64,000 bases of DNA. Source: Bacillus amyloliquefaciens DSM 7 = ATCC 23350. Its GTDB lineage: Bacteria > Bacillota > Bacilli > Bacillales > Bacillaceae. Where the stretch lies: assembly GCF_000196735.1 (NCBI RefSeq), contig NC_014551.1, positions 239,501 through 303,500 of the forward strand, in the 5' to 3' direction. Below are positions 45,311 through 56,702 of the stretch, in pieces. The notes under the pieces were generated by a model. That model made no database searches, was not told the DNA's origin, and worked only from the letters and a program-made list of their open reading frames with translations. The translations under genes were made by a program, and so were the position numbers. Positions within the stretch are counted from its first letter, which is position 1. Each line of letters begins with the position of its first letter.

Positions 45311-45907
45311 ATGGCGATCTCTTTACAAAAAGGACAGCGAATTGATTTAACAAAAGGAAAAGCAGGCCTGTCAAAACTGCTGGTCGGATTGGGCTGGGAC
45401 CCTGTATCATCGGGCGGCTTTTTCGGAAAGCTGTTCGGCGGAGGCGGTGCCAATATCGACTGTGACGCTTCCGTACTGATGCTTGAAAATGATAAAATGA
45501 CAGACAGCAAAAACGTCATCTATTTCGGCAACCTGAAAAGCCGGTGCGGCGGTGTCGTACATACGGGTGACAACCTGACGGGAGAAGGCGACGGCGATGA
45601 TGAACAAATTCTCATCGACTTGGCGAAAGTGCCCGCACAGATTAATAAACTTGTATTTGTCGTCAATATTTATGACTGCGTCAGACGCAAACAGGACTTC
45701 GGCATGATTCAAAACGCGTTCATCCGCGTCGTTGATCAATCTAACCGCGAAGAATTGGTGACTTACAATTTAAGAGATAACTATTCAGGCAAGACGAGCC
45801 TGATCGCGGCTGAAATCTACCGTCAGGACGGCGAGTGGAAATTCGCCGCAGTAGGAGAAGGCACAAACGATACAAAAATCGGCGATATCGTTAACCGATA
45901 CGCCTAA
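45311..45907 (+). CDS. yceC: TerD-family stress protein YceC
   Basis: A 198-residue TerD-domain protein, first of three in a row. Like its neighbours it has [25 protein letters not shown] and [13 protein letters not shown]. Unlike them it carries an extra glycine/phenylalanine loop ([17 protein letters not shown], about 36-52), and the calcium motif DFDLDSS of YceD is NIDCDAS here. TerD proteins bind calcium and are tied to resistance to tellurite, phage and envelope stress. ATG 45311 follows an AGGAGTGA site. Confidence 0.9.
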   Translation: MAISLQKGQRIDLTKGKAGLSKLLVGLGWDPVSSGGFFGKLFGGGGANIDCDASVLMLENDKMTDSKNVIYFGNLKSRCGGVVHTGDNLTGEGDGDDEQILIDLAKVPAQINKLVFVVNIYDCVRRKQDFGMIQNAFIRVVDQSNREELVTYNLRDNYSGKTSLIAAEIYRQDGEWKFAAVGEGTNDTKIGDIVNRYA

Positions 45908-45930
45908 ACGAAAAAAAGGAGAGTGCACAC

Positions 45931-46512
45931 ATGGCAATTTCATTGGCAAAAGGGCAAAAAGTAGATTTGACTAAAACAAATCCGGGTCTTTCTAAAGTCG
46001 TTGTCGGCCTTGGCTGGGATACAAACAAATACGACGGCGGACATGATTTTGATTTAGATTCCAGCGTCTTTCTATTAAATGAAGCGGGAAGATGCGCGTC
46101 GCCTGATGATTTCATTTTCTATAATCAGCTTGAAGGCGGAAACGGTTCCGTCGCACATTCAGGCGACAACCTGACAGGCCAGGGCGAGGGTGACGATGAA
46201 AGCGTAAGAGTCAACCTGAGTGCGGTGCCTGCCGCTATTGACAAAATCTCATTTGTCATCACGATTCATGAAGCGGAAGCGCGCGGCCAAAACTTCGGAC
46301 AAGTCTCCAACGCGTTCGTGCGCATTGTTAATGAAGAAACAAATGAAGAGCTGATCCGCTATGATCTGGCTGAAGATTTCTCAATCGAAACAGCCATTAT
46401 CGCAGGGGAGCTCTACAGACATAACGGCGAATGGAAATTTTCCGCGATCGGCTCAGGCTACCAAGGCGGACTGGCCCGTATTGCGACAGATTACGGCCTT
46501 CAAATCGGCTGA
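45931..46512 (+). CDS. yceD: TerD-family stress protein YceD
   Basis: A 193-residue TerD protein with the standard [20 protein letters not shown] calcium-binding stretch (about 26-45) and [15 protein letters not shown] (about 73-87), whose aspartates form the second calcium site. It is 23 bases after yceC and 33 before yceE, so all three are in one operon. YceD and YceE are much more alike than either is to YceC. Confidence 0.92.
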   Translation: MAISLAKGQKVDLTKTNPGLSKVVVGLGWDTNKYDGGHDFDLDSSVFLLNEAGRCASPDDFIFYNQLEGGNGSVAHSGDNLTGQGEGDDESVRVNLSAVPAAIDKISFVITIHEAEARGQNFGQVSNAFVRIVNEETNEELIRYDLAEDFSIETAIIAGELYRHNGEWKFSAIGSGYQGGLARIATDYGLQIG

Positions 46513-46545
46513 ACCATATAAAACACAGAAGGGAGAGGACGGCAC

Positions 46546-47124
46546 ATGGCTATTCAATTGTCGAAAGGACAGCGTGTTGATCTGACAAAAACGAACCCAG
46601 GCCTTACAAAAGCGGTGATCGGCTTAGGCTGGGATACGAACAAGTACTCCGGAGGGCATGATTTTGACCTTGATGCGTCGGCTTTTCTGGTCGATGCCCA
46701 TGACAACTGTGTAAATGATCTTGATTTTGTTTTTTACAATAACCTGGAACATCCGAGCGGCGGCGTCATCCATACGGGAGACAACCGGACGGGTGAGGGC
46801 GATGGAGACGATGAACAAATTATCGTCGACTTCACAAAAATACCCGCAAATATAGAAAAGATCGGCATCACCGTCACGATTCATGACGCGGAAGCGCGCG
46901 GCCAAAATTTCGGACAAGTCTCGAACGCGTTCGTGCGCGTCGTCGATGAAAACAACCAGAATGAACTGCTTCGTTTTGATTTAGGGGAAGACTTCTCGAT
47001 TGAAACGGCGGTTGTCGTTTGTGAGCTTTACCGCCATGGGGCTGAGTGGAAATTTAACGCCATCGGCAGCGGGTTTTCCGGCGGTCTGGCATCACTGTGC
47101 CGGAATTACGGCTTGCAGGTGTAA
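46546..47124 (+). CDS. yceE: TerD-family stress protein YceE
   Basis: A 192-residue TerD protein, nearly a duplicate of Yce[38 protein letters not shown] and [20 protein letters not shown] occur in the same order. Both have intact acidic calcium ligands. Part of the stress operon with the TerC homologue YceF, 38 bases downstream. Confidence 0.92.
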   Translation: MAIQLSKGQRVDLTKTNPGLTKAVIGLGWDTNKYSGGHDFDLDASAFLVDAHDNCVNDLDFVFYNNLEHPSGGVIHTGDNRTGEGDGDDEQIIVDFTKIPANIEKIGITVTIHDAEARGQNFGQVSNAFVRVVDENNQNELLRFDLGEDFSIETAVVVCELYRHGAEWKFNAIGSGFSGGLASLCRNYGLQV

Positions 47125-47162
47125 GCAGGAAATTACCGTTTTACTAAATAGGAGGAAAAAAC

Positions 47163-47936
47163 TTGGATTTTCTACATCATATTATGTCGACCTACGCTTC
47201 CTTTTTTGATTGGAAAATGTGGGGTGAGGTGCTGACTGACCCTGTATCATGGGGGCTGATCGGTTCCTTGGTTCTGCTGGAAGGCCTGCTGTCGGCCGAC
47301 AATGCGTTAGTGCTTGCGGTTATGGTAAGGCATCTGCCTGAAAAACAGCGAAAGAAAGCATTGACGTACGGATTGTTCGGAGCATATATTTTCCGTTTTA
47401 TCTTTATCGGAATCGGAATGCTGCTCATTAAGTTCTGGTGGATCAAAGTGCTTGGCGCGCTGTACCTGGCTTGGCTCGTCATTAAGCATTTCTGGATCGG
47501 AGAAGGTGATGACGATACGGAAGGCATGAAGAAAAATTCTTGGATGGTCCGTACGTTCGGGATTTTCTGGGCCACTGTCGTTTCAGTGGAACTGATGGAT
47601 CTTGCCTTCTCTGTTGACAGCATTTTGGCCGCGTTTGCGGTATCGGAAAAAGTGTGGGTGCTCTTGATCGGCGGTATGCTCGGCATTCTCATGATGCGTA
47701 CAGTCGCAAAAGTATTCCTTGTTTTAATTGATAAAATCCCTGAGCTTGAAAACACGGCTTTCGTGCTGATCGGGATTATCGCCGTGAAAATGGCGGCGAG
47801 CGCTTTTGATTATGAAATGCCGCACGTGGTGTTCTTCGGAATCATCATCGCTGCATTTGTGGTGACGTTTGTCATCCATTATTTCAACAAACAAAAGCAG
47901 GTTCAGGAGCAGACGGCTGCATCTAAAGAAGAATAA
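47163..47936 (+). CDS. yceF: TerC-family membrane protein YceF
   Basis: A 257-residue TerC protein with seven or so membrane helices. The acidic metal motifs of the family are present: LLEGLLSADNALVLAVMVRHLP (about 40-61) and VSVELMDLAFSVDSILAAF (about 141-159), with conserved aspartates. TerC proteins of Bacillus help load metal on exported enzymes or export manganese. The start is TTG 47163, seven bases after AGGAGG. Confidence 0.9.
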   Translation: MDFLHHIMSTYASFFDWKMWGEVLTDPVSWGLIGSLVLLEGLLSADNALVLAVMVRHLPEKQRKKALTYGLFGAYIFRFIFIGIGMLLIKFWWIKVLGALYLAWLVIKHFWIGEGDDDTEGMKKNSWMVRTFGIFWATVVSVELMDLAFSVDSILAAFAVSEKVWVLLIGGMLGILMMRTVAKVFLVLIDKIPELENTAFVLIGIIAVKMAASAFDYEMPHVVFFGIIIAAFVVTFVIHYFNKQKQVQEQTAASKEE

Positions 47937-47941
47937 AACCA

Positions 47942-47977
47942 AAAAGGAGGGAGAGTTCATTTCCTTCCTTTTTTGTA
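47942..47977 (+). terminator. Possible terminator between yceF and yceG
   Basis: AAAAAGGAGGGA pairs imperfectly with TTCCTTCCTTTTTT. It may only partly stop transcription, since yceG and yceH usually belong to the same operon. Confidence 0.5.
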
Positions 47978-48005
47978 CCGATAATCAAGAAGAGAAAGGA
48001 GGAAG

Positions 48006-49631
48006 ATGATGAGGCAGGAAGAATTGGTGATCCGAAAGGCTGAGCTTGAAAACGATGACTGGGAAACGTTTCTGATGCAGCCGCTGCCGGAACGCCCCGG
48101 TTACGAGCGGGAAAACGGGCTGGCTTTTACCCGCCTTGCCGTCAGGATTTTAGGCACTCCTTATGATGAGACGGAATATTACAATACGCTTTTCGAGCTG
48201 TCTTCTCATGAAAACATTCATGTATTGAGCGAAACACTGGATAAGACCATCGCGCCTGAAACGTTTCAGGCGCTGCAGCACATTCATACGGTCAATCAAA
48301 AGGAGAAAGGGCTTTCGGTTTCCAGGTTTGTCGCGTTTCTCGACGGAGGCAGGCTGCTTGCCAAACATCCCGATCCGCTTATGCACCGCCGGCTGAGAAC
48401 CGCGTTTATGACGCTTTTGGAAACCTTTGCAAGCCGGCATGAAAACGGGCTGAATCATCCCGATTTCCGGCGTGTGCTCCTGGATGTGTCAAAGTTTTCG
48501 CTGAACCACCTGAATCCATGGCTCGAACAAGCCGATATAGAGCGTGAGATGCCGAAGGTGGTGTGGTATGGAGACGCTGCCAAAAGCCAGCTCTATTTTC
48601 TCTATTATTTAATGCTGGTCGGCTGTGATGTCCTATTATTTCATCCGGCTGGTGAAGATCTGTTCAGTGAGATTGATCCGGATGAGGAGCTCAGCTTTGT
48701 GATAAAGCTCCCCGCAATAGGCGGCCTTGAGCCTTTTCCAAAAGAAAAACCGGTTAGAACCTCCACGGCGGCCTACCGGTCAACCAAAGAAATTGAGCAT
48801 GTGTTAAACCATGAAGAGTCAATGATGTATAAGCCTTGGCAGTTCAGAGAGCATACCCCGCAGTCCGTGACATTAAAAACGACGTATGATGAGTTATTTC
48901 TCATTGCGAAGGAGCGGGCCTTTATCCGTCCGCAATTTAAAGCGGACAGGGAGCGGGTTGCCGTTCCGAACCTTTTTGCGAAAGTAATGGGGGTTTCCAA
49001 AGATACGAAAGAATATTGGAACAGGCTCCATACCGCCGCGGACTATCAGGAGACACACATGATCCGCAGTTTTCCGTTTACGGAAGAGCTGAAAGCCAAC
49101 TACCAGTATCATTACAGTCAAGTCTTAAATGAAGAAGGAACGATTGACGCGGAAAGGCTGAAAAGAAGCAACATCTGGCAGTACAAGCATCTCCCGTCAG
49201 GGGTGCAGACCGCCATCGCCAATGTGATTTCTGACATGTGCAGAAACCCCGGAATGAAGGCTTTGCCAGGGGAGCAGGCAAGGGATGCCGCTATTTATTT
49301 GTTCCGCCAGGCGACGAACCTGCCCGCTTCGCTGCTGCAATTGATTCAGACGTTTGATTACGCCCAAACCGTTCCGAAGCTGCTTTTGTATCATACGGAA
49401 CAAAATGGCGAATTCACGCGTTCTGATGCGGCCGCTCTTTTGTTTTTAAATAAATTCGGCGTTGATATCATCTTGTATAATCCGCCGGGTCATCAGGACA
49501 TCGAGCATTATATAGAAGAAAGCCAATTTGATGTCCATTGGCTGGAGGACATGGTGTTTCGGCAGGAATATAAGGAGCCGTCACTCGTAAGAAAGCTGTT
49601 TAGAACTATTACGCAAAAGCAGGGAGAGTAA
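48006..49631 (+). CDS. yceG: Putative component of toxic anion/stress resistance operon YceG
   Basis: A 541-residue soluble protein of the YceG family (Bacillus), always found beside TelA-like yceH and TerD/TerC genes. No enzymatic motif is evident. Two repeated segments, YYLMLVGCDVLLFHPAGEDLF (about 199-219) and LLFLNKFGVDIILYNPPGHQDIE (about 475-497), suggest an internal duplication with Rossmann-like strands. The start has AAGGAGGAAG before ATG. Its role is unknown. Confidence 0.82.
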   Translation: MMRQEELVIRKAELENDDWETFLMQPLPERPGYERENGLAFTRLAVRILGTPYDETEYYNTLFELSSHENIHVLSETLDKTIAPETFQALQHIHTVNQKEKGLSVSRFVAFLDGGRLLAKHPDPLMHRRLRTAFMTLLETFASRHENGLNHPDFRRVLLDVSKFSLNHLNPWLEQADIEREMPKVVWYGDAAKSQLYFLYYLMLVGCDVLLFHPAGEDLFSEIDPDEELSFVIKLPAIGGLEPFPKEKPVRTSTAAYRSTKEIEHVLNHEESMMYKPWQFREHTPQSVTLKTTYDELFLIAKERAFIRPQFKADRERVAVPNLFAKVMGVSKDTKEYWNRLHTAADYQETHMIRSFPFTEELKANYQYHYSQVLNEEGTIDAERLKRSNIWQYKHLPSGVQTAIANVISDMCRNPGMKALPGEQARDAAIYLFRQATNLPASLLQLIQTFDYAQTVPKLLLYHTEQNGEFTRSDAAALLFLNKFGVDIILYNPPGHQDIEHYIEESQFDVHWLEDMVFRQEYKEPSLVRKLFRTITQKQGE

Positions 49632-49637
49632 ATAAAC

Positions 49638-50726
49638 ATGACAGAAAATCAAAATCCGCTTATTCTTGATAAAAATGAAGAGATTTCTGAACAAAAAGCA
49701 GACGACATCAGGCTGCAGCTCCGCCAAGACCCTGAGGTACAGCGCATCTCGCAGCAAATTGATGTGAAAAACCAAATGGAGCTGCTCGAGTATGGAAAAG
49801 AACCGGCAGTTGAAATCTCGAAGTTCTCCGATCGCATCTTAAATATGATGAAAACAACAAGTGTCACAGATTCAGGCACAATGCTGACGCAGCTCGGAAA
49901 AATCATGGATCGTTTTGACAAAAATGATTTCGATGAGCCAAAGGGATTTCTCGCTAAAATGTTCAAACGCGGAAACAGCATGATTGAAAAGATTTTTCAA
50001 AAGTACCGCACCCTGGGCGGAGAAATTGACAAAATCCATGTTGAAATTTCGAAATACAAAGATGAAATGGCAAAGACGAACCATACGCTTGAAGAGATGT
50101 ATGAGAACAACATTAACTACTACATGGAGCTTGAAAAATATGTCGTTGCCGGGCAGATGAAGCTTGAGGAAATGCAGGCGCTTATTCCTTCTTATGAAGA
50201 AAAAGCGGCGGGCGGAAACCAGCTGGCGCAAATGCAGCTCGATACGCTGCGCGACGGGCTTCAGGCGCTTGAAGAACGTGTGTATGATTTAGATATGGCG
50301 CGGATGGTGGCGCTGCAGACGGCACCGCAGATCCGCCTCCTTCAGCGCGGGAATACGAAGCTTATCGGGAAGATCAATTCCGCTTTCGTCATTACGATTC
50401 CGATTTTCAAAAACGGCATTATTCAGGCTGTCACTGTCAAACGCCAAAAGCTTGTGGCTGATTCAATGAGCGAGCTGGACCGCCGCACGAATGAAATGCT
50501 GAAGCGCAACGCTGAAAATATTTCAAGCCAAAGCGTGGAGATTGCCCGTATGGCAGGCCGTCCGAGCATTGACATTGAGACAATCGAAACATCTTGGAAT
50601 ACGATTGTCAGCGGCATGCAGGAAACAAAGCAGATTGAGGAAGAGAACAGACGCCTCAGAGAAGACGGAGCGAAAAGGATTCAACAGCTCCAAGATAATA
50701 TTAAAAACGCAGTCTTAAAGAATTAA
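49638..50726 (+). CDS. yceH: TelA-like tellurite/stress resistance protein YceH
   Basis: A 362-residue mostly helical protein of the TelA/KlaA family. It has long heptad-like stretches, GFLAKMFKRGNSMIEKIFQKYRT-type text at about 94-116, LMQTAPQIRLLQ-like ALQTAPQIRLLQRGNTKLIGKINSAF (about 224-249), and FKNGIIQAV. TelA proteins accompany TerC/TerD in toxic-anion and stress operons; the mechanism is unclear. It is 6 bases after yceG and ends in a strong terminator. Confidence 0.87.
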   Translation: MTENQNPLILDKNEEISEQKADDIRLQLRQDPEVQRISQQIDVKNQMELLEYGKEPAVEISKFSDRILNMMKTTSVTDSGTMLTQLGKIMDRFDKNDFDEPKGFLAKMFKRGNSMIEKIFQKYRTLGGEIDKIHVEISKYKDEMAKTNHTLEEMYENNINYYMELEKYVVAGQMKLEEMQALIPSYEEKAAGGNQLAQMQLDTLRDGLQALEERVYDLDMARMVALQTAPQIRLLQRGNTKLIGKINSAFVITIPIFKNGIIQAVTVKRQKLVADSMSELDRRTNEMLKRNAENISSQSVEIARMAGRPSIDIETIETSWNTIVSGMQETKQIEEENRRLREDGAKRIQQLQDNIKNAVLKN

Positions 50727-50733
50727 TCAGCAC

Positions 50734-50763
50734 CCCGCTTGCTTACGGCAAGCGGGTTTTTTT
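50734..50763 (+). terminator. Terminator after yceH
   Basis: CCCGCTTGC (50734-50742) and GCAAGCGGG (50748-50756), loop TTACG, then seven Ts. Confidence 0.92.
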
Positions 50764-50784
50764 GCGAAAAAAGATAATGACAAT

Positions 50785-50803
50785 GTGTAAAGACAGGTGT
50801 AAA
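50785..50803 (+). promoter_or_regulatory. Direct repeat upstream of naiP
   Basis: GTGTAAA occurs twice with GACAG between (50785-50791 and 50797-50803), 38 bases before the naiP start. In B. subtilis the niacin transporter gene is repressed by NiaR (YrxA); this repeat could be its site, but I cannot confirm the consensus from memory. Confidence 0.4.
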
Positions 50804-50840
50804 CTTATACGGTAATCATTTTCGATTTGAGGTGCTGCTT

Positions 50841-52043
50841 ATGAACAAACAACCTGCCGTCACACCGCGTAAACTTTTGGCGATTGCCGGAATGGGCTGG
50901 CTGTTTGATGCTATGGATGTCGGAATTTTATCGTTTATTATCGCCGCGCTTCACGCTGATTGGAATTTAACACCCGATCAAATGAAATGGATCGGAAGCG
51001 TCAATTCAATCGGTATGGCAGCGGGCGCTTTTGTATTCGGAATGCTGGCTGACAGGATCGGCCGGAAAAAAGTGTTTATGATCACGCTGTTATTCTTTTC
51101 TGTCGGAAGCGGCATATCCGCTTTCGCAACGGGATTGACGGTTTTTCTCATCTTGCGTTTTCTGATCGGTATGGGGCTTGGCGGAGAGCTGCCCGTCGCT
51201 TCGACGCTCGTGTCAGAAGCGTCTGCCCCTGAAAAGCGGGGGAGGATCATCGTGCTGCTTGAAAGCTTTTGGGCAGCGGGCTGGCTTCTTGCGGCGGTTA
51301 TTTCTTACTTTGTCATACCGTCATTCGGGTGGCGGGCCGCACTGCTCTTAACGGCGCTGGCGGCACTTTATGCGCTGATTTTGCGGAGAAGCCTTCCGGA
51401 ATCACCGGCGCATCAGGCCTTATCACAGAAAAAAAGCATACGCGGGCAGGCGGGAAGTGTCTGGGCGAAACCGTATAGCCGGCAGACGGTGCTGCTGTCT
51501 GTCGTTTGGTTCTGTGTCGTCTTTTCCTATTACGGCATGTTTTTGTGGCTGCCGAGCGTGATGCTGATGAAAGGCTACAGCATGATTGAGAGCTTCGAAT
51601 ACGTACTGCTGATGACACTTGCCCAGCTTCCCGGATATTTCTCAGCGGCTTGGCTGATCGAAAAAGCGGGGCGGAAGACCCTCTTGGTCATCTATTTGCT
51701 CGGAACGGCGGGCAGCGCTTATTTCTTCGGTGCCGCGGATTCATTGGGTATGCTGCTTGCGGCCGGCATGCTGCTGTCATTCTTCAATCTCGGCGCATGG
51801 GGCGTGCTTTACGCTTATACACCGGAGCAATATCCTGCGGCGATCCGTGCGACCGGTTCCGGCACTGCGGCGGCAGTCGGCAGAATAGGCGGTATTTTCG
51901 GCCCGCTTCTCGTCGGGTCGCTTGCAGCCCGGAACGTTTCGTTTACAGCTGTCTTTGCCGTCTTTTGCGCGGCCATCCTGATTGCCGTCATCACCATCCT
52001 TATTCTCGGAAAAGAAACGAAACAGACAGAGCTTGCGCAATGA
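50841..52043 (+). CDS. naiP: Niacin permease NaiP (YceI)
   Basis: A 400-residue major facilitator of the sugar/aromatic acid symporter type with 12 helices. Motifs include GWLFDAMDVGILSFIIAAL (helix 1), the loop 2-3 motif GMLADRIGRKKVF (about 68-80), and PEQYPAAIRATGSG (about 329-342). Homologues import nicotinic acid for NAD synthesis. ATG 50841 behind GAGGTG is chosen over an upstream ATG-like start nine bases earlier. Confidence 0.87.
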   Translation: MNKQPAVTPRKLLAIAGMGWLFDAMDVGILSFIIAALHADWNLTPDQMKWIGSVNSIGMAAGAFVFGMLADRIGRKKVFMITLLFFSVGSGISAFATGLTVFLILRFLIGMGLGGELPVASTLVSEASAPEKRGRIIVLLESFWAAGWLLAAVISYFVIPSFGWRAALLLTALAALYALILRRSLPESPAHQALSQKKSIRGQAGSVWAKPYSRQTVLLSVVWFCVVFSYYGMFLWLPSVMLMKGYSMIESFEYVLLMTLAQLPGYFSAAWLIEKAGRKTLLVIYLLGTAGSAYFFGAADSLGMLLAAGMLLSFFNLGAWGVLYAYTPEQYPAAIRATGSGTAAAVGRIGGIFGPLLVGSLAARNVSFTAVFAVFCAAILIAVITILILGKETKQTELAQ

Positions 52044-52067
52044 GCACCCTTTTGGGGTGCTTTTTTT
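52043..52067 (+). terminator. Terminator after naiP
   Basis: AGCACCC (52043-52049) and GGGTGCT (52055-52061), then Ts; the stem begins at the stop codon. Confidence 0.88.
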
Positions 52068-52369
52068 AGTGAGGCGTCTGTTTGGAAGGCCTATATTTTT
52101 CCTTAATGTTCCTTAATTTCAGGAAGAGGCAACACCTTTTTTTGGGACAATATCGCAAAAAAATTCTTGTATTTGTAAAAAAAGGATAGGAAATCAGTTT
52201 GCAGCATATTTGATGGAAACGTTCTCAAGCCTGATAAAAGCTCAATTTCCCTTGTAATTTATCATCATTAAGGAGGATTAGAGAGTATTTAGAAGCATAC
52301 CAGAGGAAAATAAGTCACATGGATGTTTTTAAAGTAATGATACAAAATAAAAGGGATTATGATGTTTGT

Positions 52370-52398
52370 TTGACTTATTACAAACGTGTTACGGTATT
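52370..52398 (+). promoter_or_regulatory. Possible promoter for opuA
   Basis: TTGACT (52370-52375) is followed after 17 bases by GGTATT (52393-52398), a poor -10. The wider gap, 52068-52425, is AT-rich and has no gene; an unused AAGGAGG lies at 52270. Osmotic induction of opuA is known, but the deciding site is not evident. Confidence 0.35.
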
Positions 52399-52425
52399 AA
52401 AGATTGCTTATTATGGAGGGAAAAT

Positions 52426-53682
52426 ATGAATTCGGATGAGAAACCAATTAAGATAAAAGTCGAAAATGTATCTAAGGTTTTCGGAAAACAGACAAAAAAA
52501 GCCATTCAGATGCTGTCCAGCGGAAAAAACAAAAAAGAGATCCTGAAAGCGACCGGATCAACCGTTGGTGTCAATCAAGCAAACTTTGATGTATATGATG
52601 GGGAGATATTTGTCATCATGGGTCTATCGGGGAGCGGTAAATCAACTTTAGTGCGGCTGTTAAACCGGCTTATTGAACCGACTGCCGGGAATATCTATAT
52701 TGATGGTGACATGATAACAAATATGTCAAAAGACCAGCTCCGGGAAGTGCGCCGGAAAAAAATCAGCATGGTCTTTCAAAAATTTGCACTGTTTCCGCAC
52801 AGAACGATTCTTGAAAATACGGAATACGGATTGGAACTCCAAGGCGTTGACAAAAAAGAGCGTGAGAAAAAAGCGCTTGATTCGCTTAAACTTGTCGGTC
52901 TTGAAGGCTTTGAACATCAATTCCCTGATCAGCTCAGTGGAGGAATGCAGCAACGTGTCGGCCTTGCCCGCGCATTGACGAATGATCCTGACATTCTTCT
53001 GATGGATGAAGCTTTCAGTGCGCTTGATCCGCTGATCCGTAAAGATATGCAGGATGAGCTTTTAGACCTTCATGACTCTGTCGGCAAAACGATTATCTTC
53101 ATCACGCATGACCTTGATGAAGCATTGCGCATCGGCGACAGAATCGTGCTGATGAAAGACGGTAACATCGTTCAGATCGGGACACCTGAAGAAATTCTAA
53201 TGAGCCCGTCCAATGAATACGTTGAAAAATTCGTTGAAGACGTTGATTTATCTAAAGTTCTGACAGCGGGCCACATCATGAAGCGCGCTGAAACTGTGCG
53301 GATTGACAAAGGGCCTCGTGTAGCGCTGCAGCTGATGAAGAACTTAGGTATTTCTTCTATCTACGCCGTTGATAAACAAAAAAAGCTACTCGGCGTCATT
53401 CACGCGGCGGATGCGAAAAAAGCGGTCGAATCCGACTTATCGCTGCAGGATATTTTAAATACTGAATTTACGACTGTGCACGAAAGCACATACTTGACGG
53501 AAATTTTCGATGTCGTGTCCGATGCGAATATTCCGATCGCCGTCACGGACGATAAAGGCCGCATGAAAGGCATTGTCGTAAAAGGCGCATTAATCGGCGC
53601 GCTTTCAGGCAATAACGATTATATAAATGTTGAAGATTCTGCTGAACAAGCTCAGGATTCTTCTGTTCAGGGGGTGAAGTAA
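52426..53682 (+). CDS. opuAA: Glycine betaine ABC transporter, ATP-binding protein
   Basis: A 418-residue ABC ATPase of the osmoprotectant type. Walker A is GLSGSGKST (about 66-74), the signature LSGGMQQRVGLAR (about 171-183), Walker B ILLMDEAFSALD, and the switch histidine in FITHDLDEAL. Two CBS domains (about 285-400) follow; in such transporters they sense ionic strength. ATG 52426 behind GGAGGG is the start. OpuAB follows with no gap. Confidence 0.95.
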   Translation: MNSDEKPIKIKVENVSKVFGKQTKKAIQMLSSGKNKKEILKATGSTVGVNQANFDVYDGEIFVIMGLSGSGKSTLVRLLNRLIEPTAGNIYIDGDMITNMSKDQLREVRRKKISMVFQKFALFPHRTILENTEYGLELQGVDKKEREKKALDSLKLVGLEGFEHQFPDQLSGGMQQRVGLARALTNDPDILLMDEAFSALDPLIRKDMQDELLDLHDSVGKTIIFITHDLDEALRIGDRIVLMKDGNIVQIGTPEEILMSPSNEYVEKFVEDVDLSKVLTAGHIMKRAETVRIDKGPRVALQLMKNLGISSIYAVDKQKKLLGVIHAADAKKAVESDLSLQDILNTEFTTVHESTYLTEIFDVVSDANIPIAVTDDKGRMKGIVVKGALIGALSGNNDYINVEDSAEQAQDSSVQGVK

Positions 53683-55412
<1,730 letters not shown>

Positions 55413-55420
55413 TGAAGAAA

Positions 55421-55447
55421 AGCAGCCCCGTGCCGGGCTGCTTTTTT
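55421..55447. terminator. Terminator between opuAC and amhX
   Basis: AGCAGCCC (55421-55428) and GGGCTGCT (55435-55442), then seven more Ts. Confidence 0.9.
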
Positions 55448-56569
55448 TTATGCTTCAAACGATGCGAGGACGGCGGCCGTTAATATCTCGACGCCGGTAA
55501 AGATGGCGCTTCGGTCAAATGTCATATGGGGATGGTGAAGCCCCGGCTGCAGCCCGCACCCAAGACCGAGCATCGTCGTTTTCAAGTTCGGCACCTTCAA
55601 CCCATAAAAGTGAAAATCCTCCCCTCCGGTCGTCACAAGAGGCTCATCAACATGTTCTTCTCCGAGAATGCCGCTTATCGCAGCCGCCATGATGGCTTCC
55701 GCTTCTTTGTTCCGCTCGGCTGCCGGGAGGCTGTGTTCTTTTTGCAGTTCAATTTTTGCGCCGAATGCGGCAGCCGCCGCCTCGCAGGCTCTTTCTGTTT
55801 CAGCGGTCAGTTTTTCCATGGCGGCATTGGTTTGTGCGCGGAGATCAAGGCTGAAGGATGCTTTTCCCGGGATGATATTGGAACTCTCTCCGCCTGCCTG
55901 AAGCTTTGTCATCTTCACGGAATGCGGGATGCCGGGATCAAGATGAATGAAGCTCAGCTTTTGCACGAGAAGGGCGGCGATTTCGATACTGTTAAGACCG
56001 AGATGCGGTCTCGCGCCGTGGGCTTCTTCTCCGATAATCATGCCTTCGATATGCCGGCTTGAGCCGTGCAGAATGGACGGCGCGCATCGGCCGTTTGCCG
56101 TTTCCTGTACGGGGCGTACGTGCACTCCGTATAAGAAGTCAACATCATCGAGCACTCCTTTTTCAATCATTTTCAGCGCTCCGCCGCCTTTTTCTTCAGC
56201 CGGCTGAAAAATAAAGCGGATGGTGCCCTTCGGAAGCTTCCGCTGGCGCTTTAAAAGCATCATCGTGCCGAGCGCCATGGTCATATGTGAATCATGTCCG
56301 CATGAGTGGTTCGCCTGAAAGACACCGTCCACTTCCTGCCACAGCGCGTCAATATCCGCCCGGACAGCCACGACAAGTGAACCTTCTCCGATTTCGCCGA
56401 TCACCCCGGTACAATCATCAAACGTGCGGGTCCGGCAGCCTGCTTCTTTCAGTTTTTCAGTCAGATATTCAGTTGTTTGATATTCTTTCCAGCTTACTTC
56501 GGGATGGGCGTGCAGGTGGTTGAAAATATCCATAATGACTTGTTTATCATGCTCTGTCAGTCTGTTCAT
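55448..56569 (-). CDS. amhX: Amidohydrolase AmhX (M20 family)
   Basis: A 373-residue M20D peptidase/amidohydrolase. It has [17 protein letters not shown] at the start (about 16-32), VRADIDAL, the metal-binding [10 protein letters not shown] (about 87-96), PAEEKGGGA with the catalytic glutamates (about 127) and [12 protein letters not shown] near the C-terminus. Such enzymes split N-acyl amino acids; AmhX of B. subtilis is described as an amidohydrolase. The dimerisation (lid) domain is present. Confidence 0.88.
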   Translation of the reverse strand: MNRLTEHDKQVIMDIFNHLHAHPEVSWKEYQTTEYLTEKLKEAGCRTRTFDDCTGVIGEIGEGSLVVAVRADIDALWQEVDGVFQANHSCGHDSHMTMALGTMMLLKRQRKLPKGTIRFIFQPAEEKGGGALKMIEKGVLDDVDFLYGVHVRPVQETANGRCAPSILHGSSRHIEGMIIGEEAHGARPHLGLNSIEIAALLVQKLSFIHLDPGIPHSVKMTKLQAGGESSNIIPGKASFSLDLRAQTNAAMEKLTAETERACEAAAAAFGAKIELQKEHSLPAAERNKEAEAIMAAAISGILGEEHVDEPLVTTGGEDFHFYGLKVPNLKTTMLGLGCGLQPGLHHPHMTFDRSAIFTGVEILTAAVLASFEA

Positions 56570-56702
56570 GCCGTAAGTCCTCCTTCAAAAGCTGTCTGTT
56601 TTTTATTTTTGATATTGAAAACAGGCAATCAGTCTGTATATAATATAGCACATATCTGTATTTTCTGAATAGTTTATAAATTTAAAGCGGGATGGTGATG
56701 TT

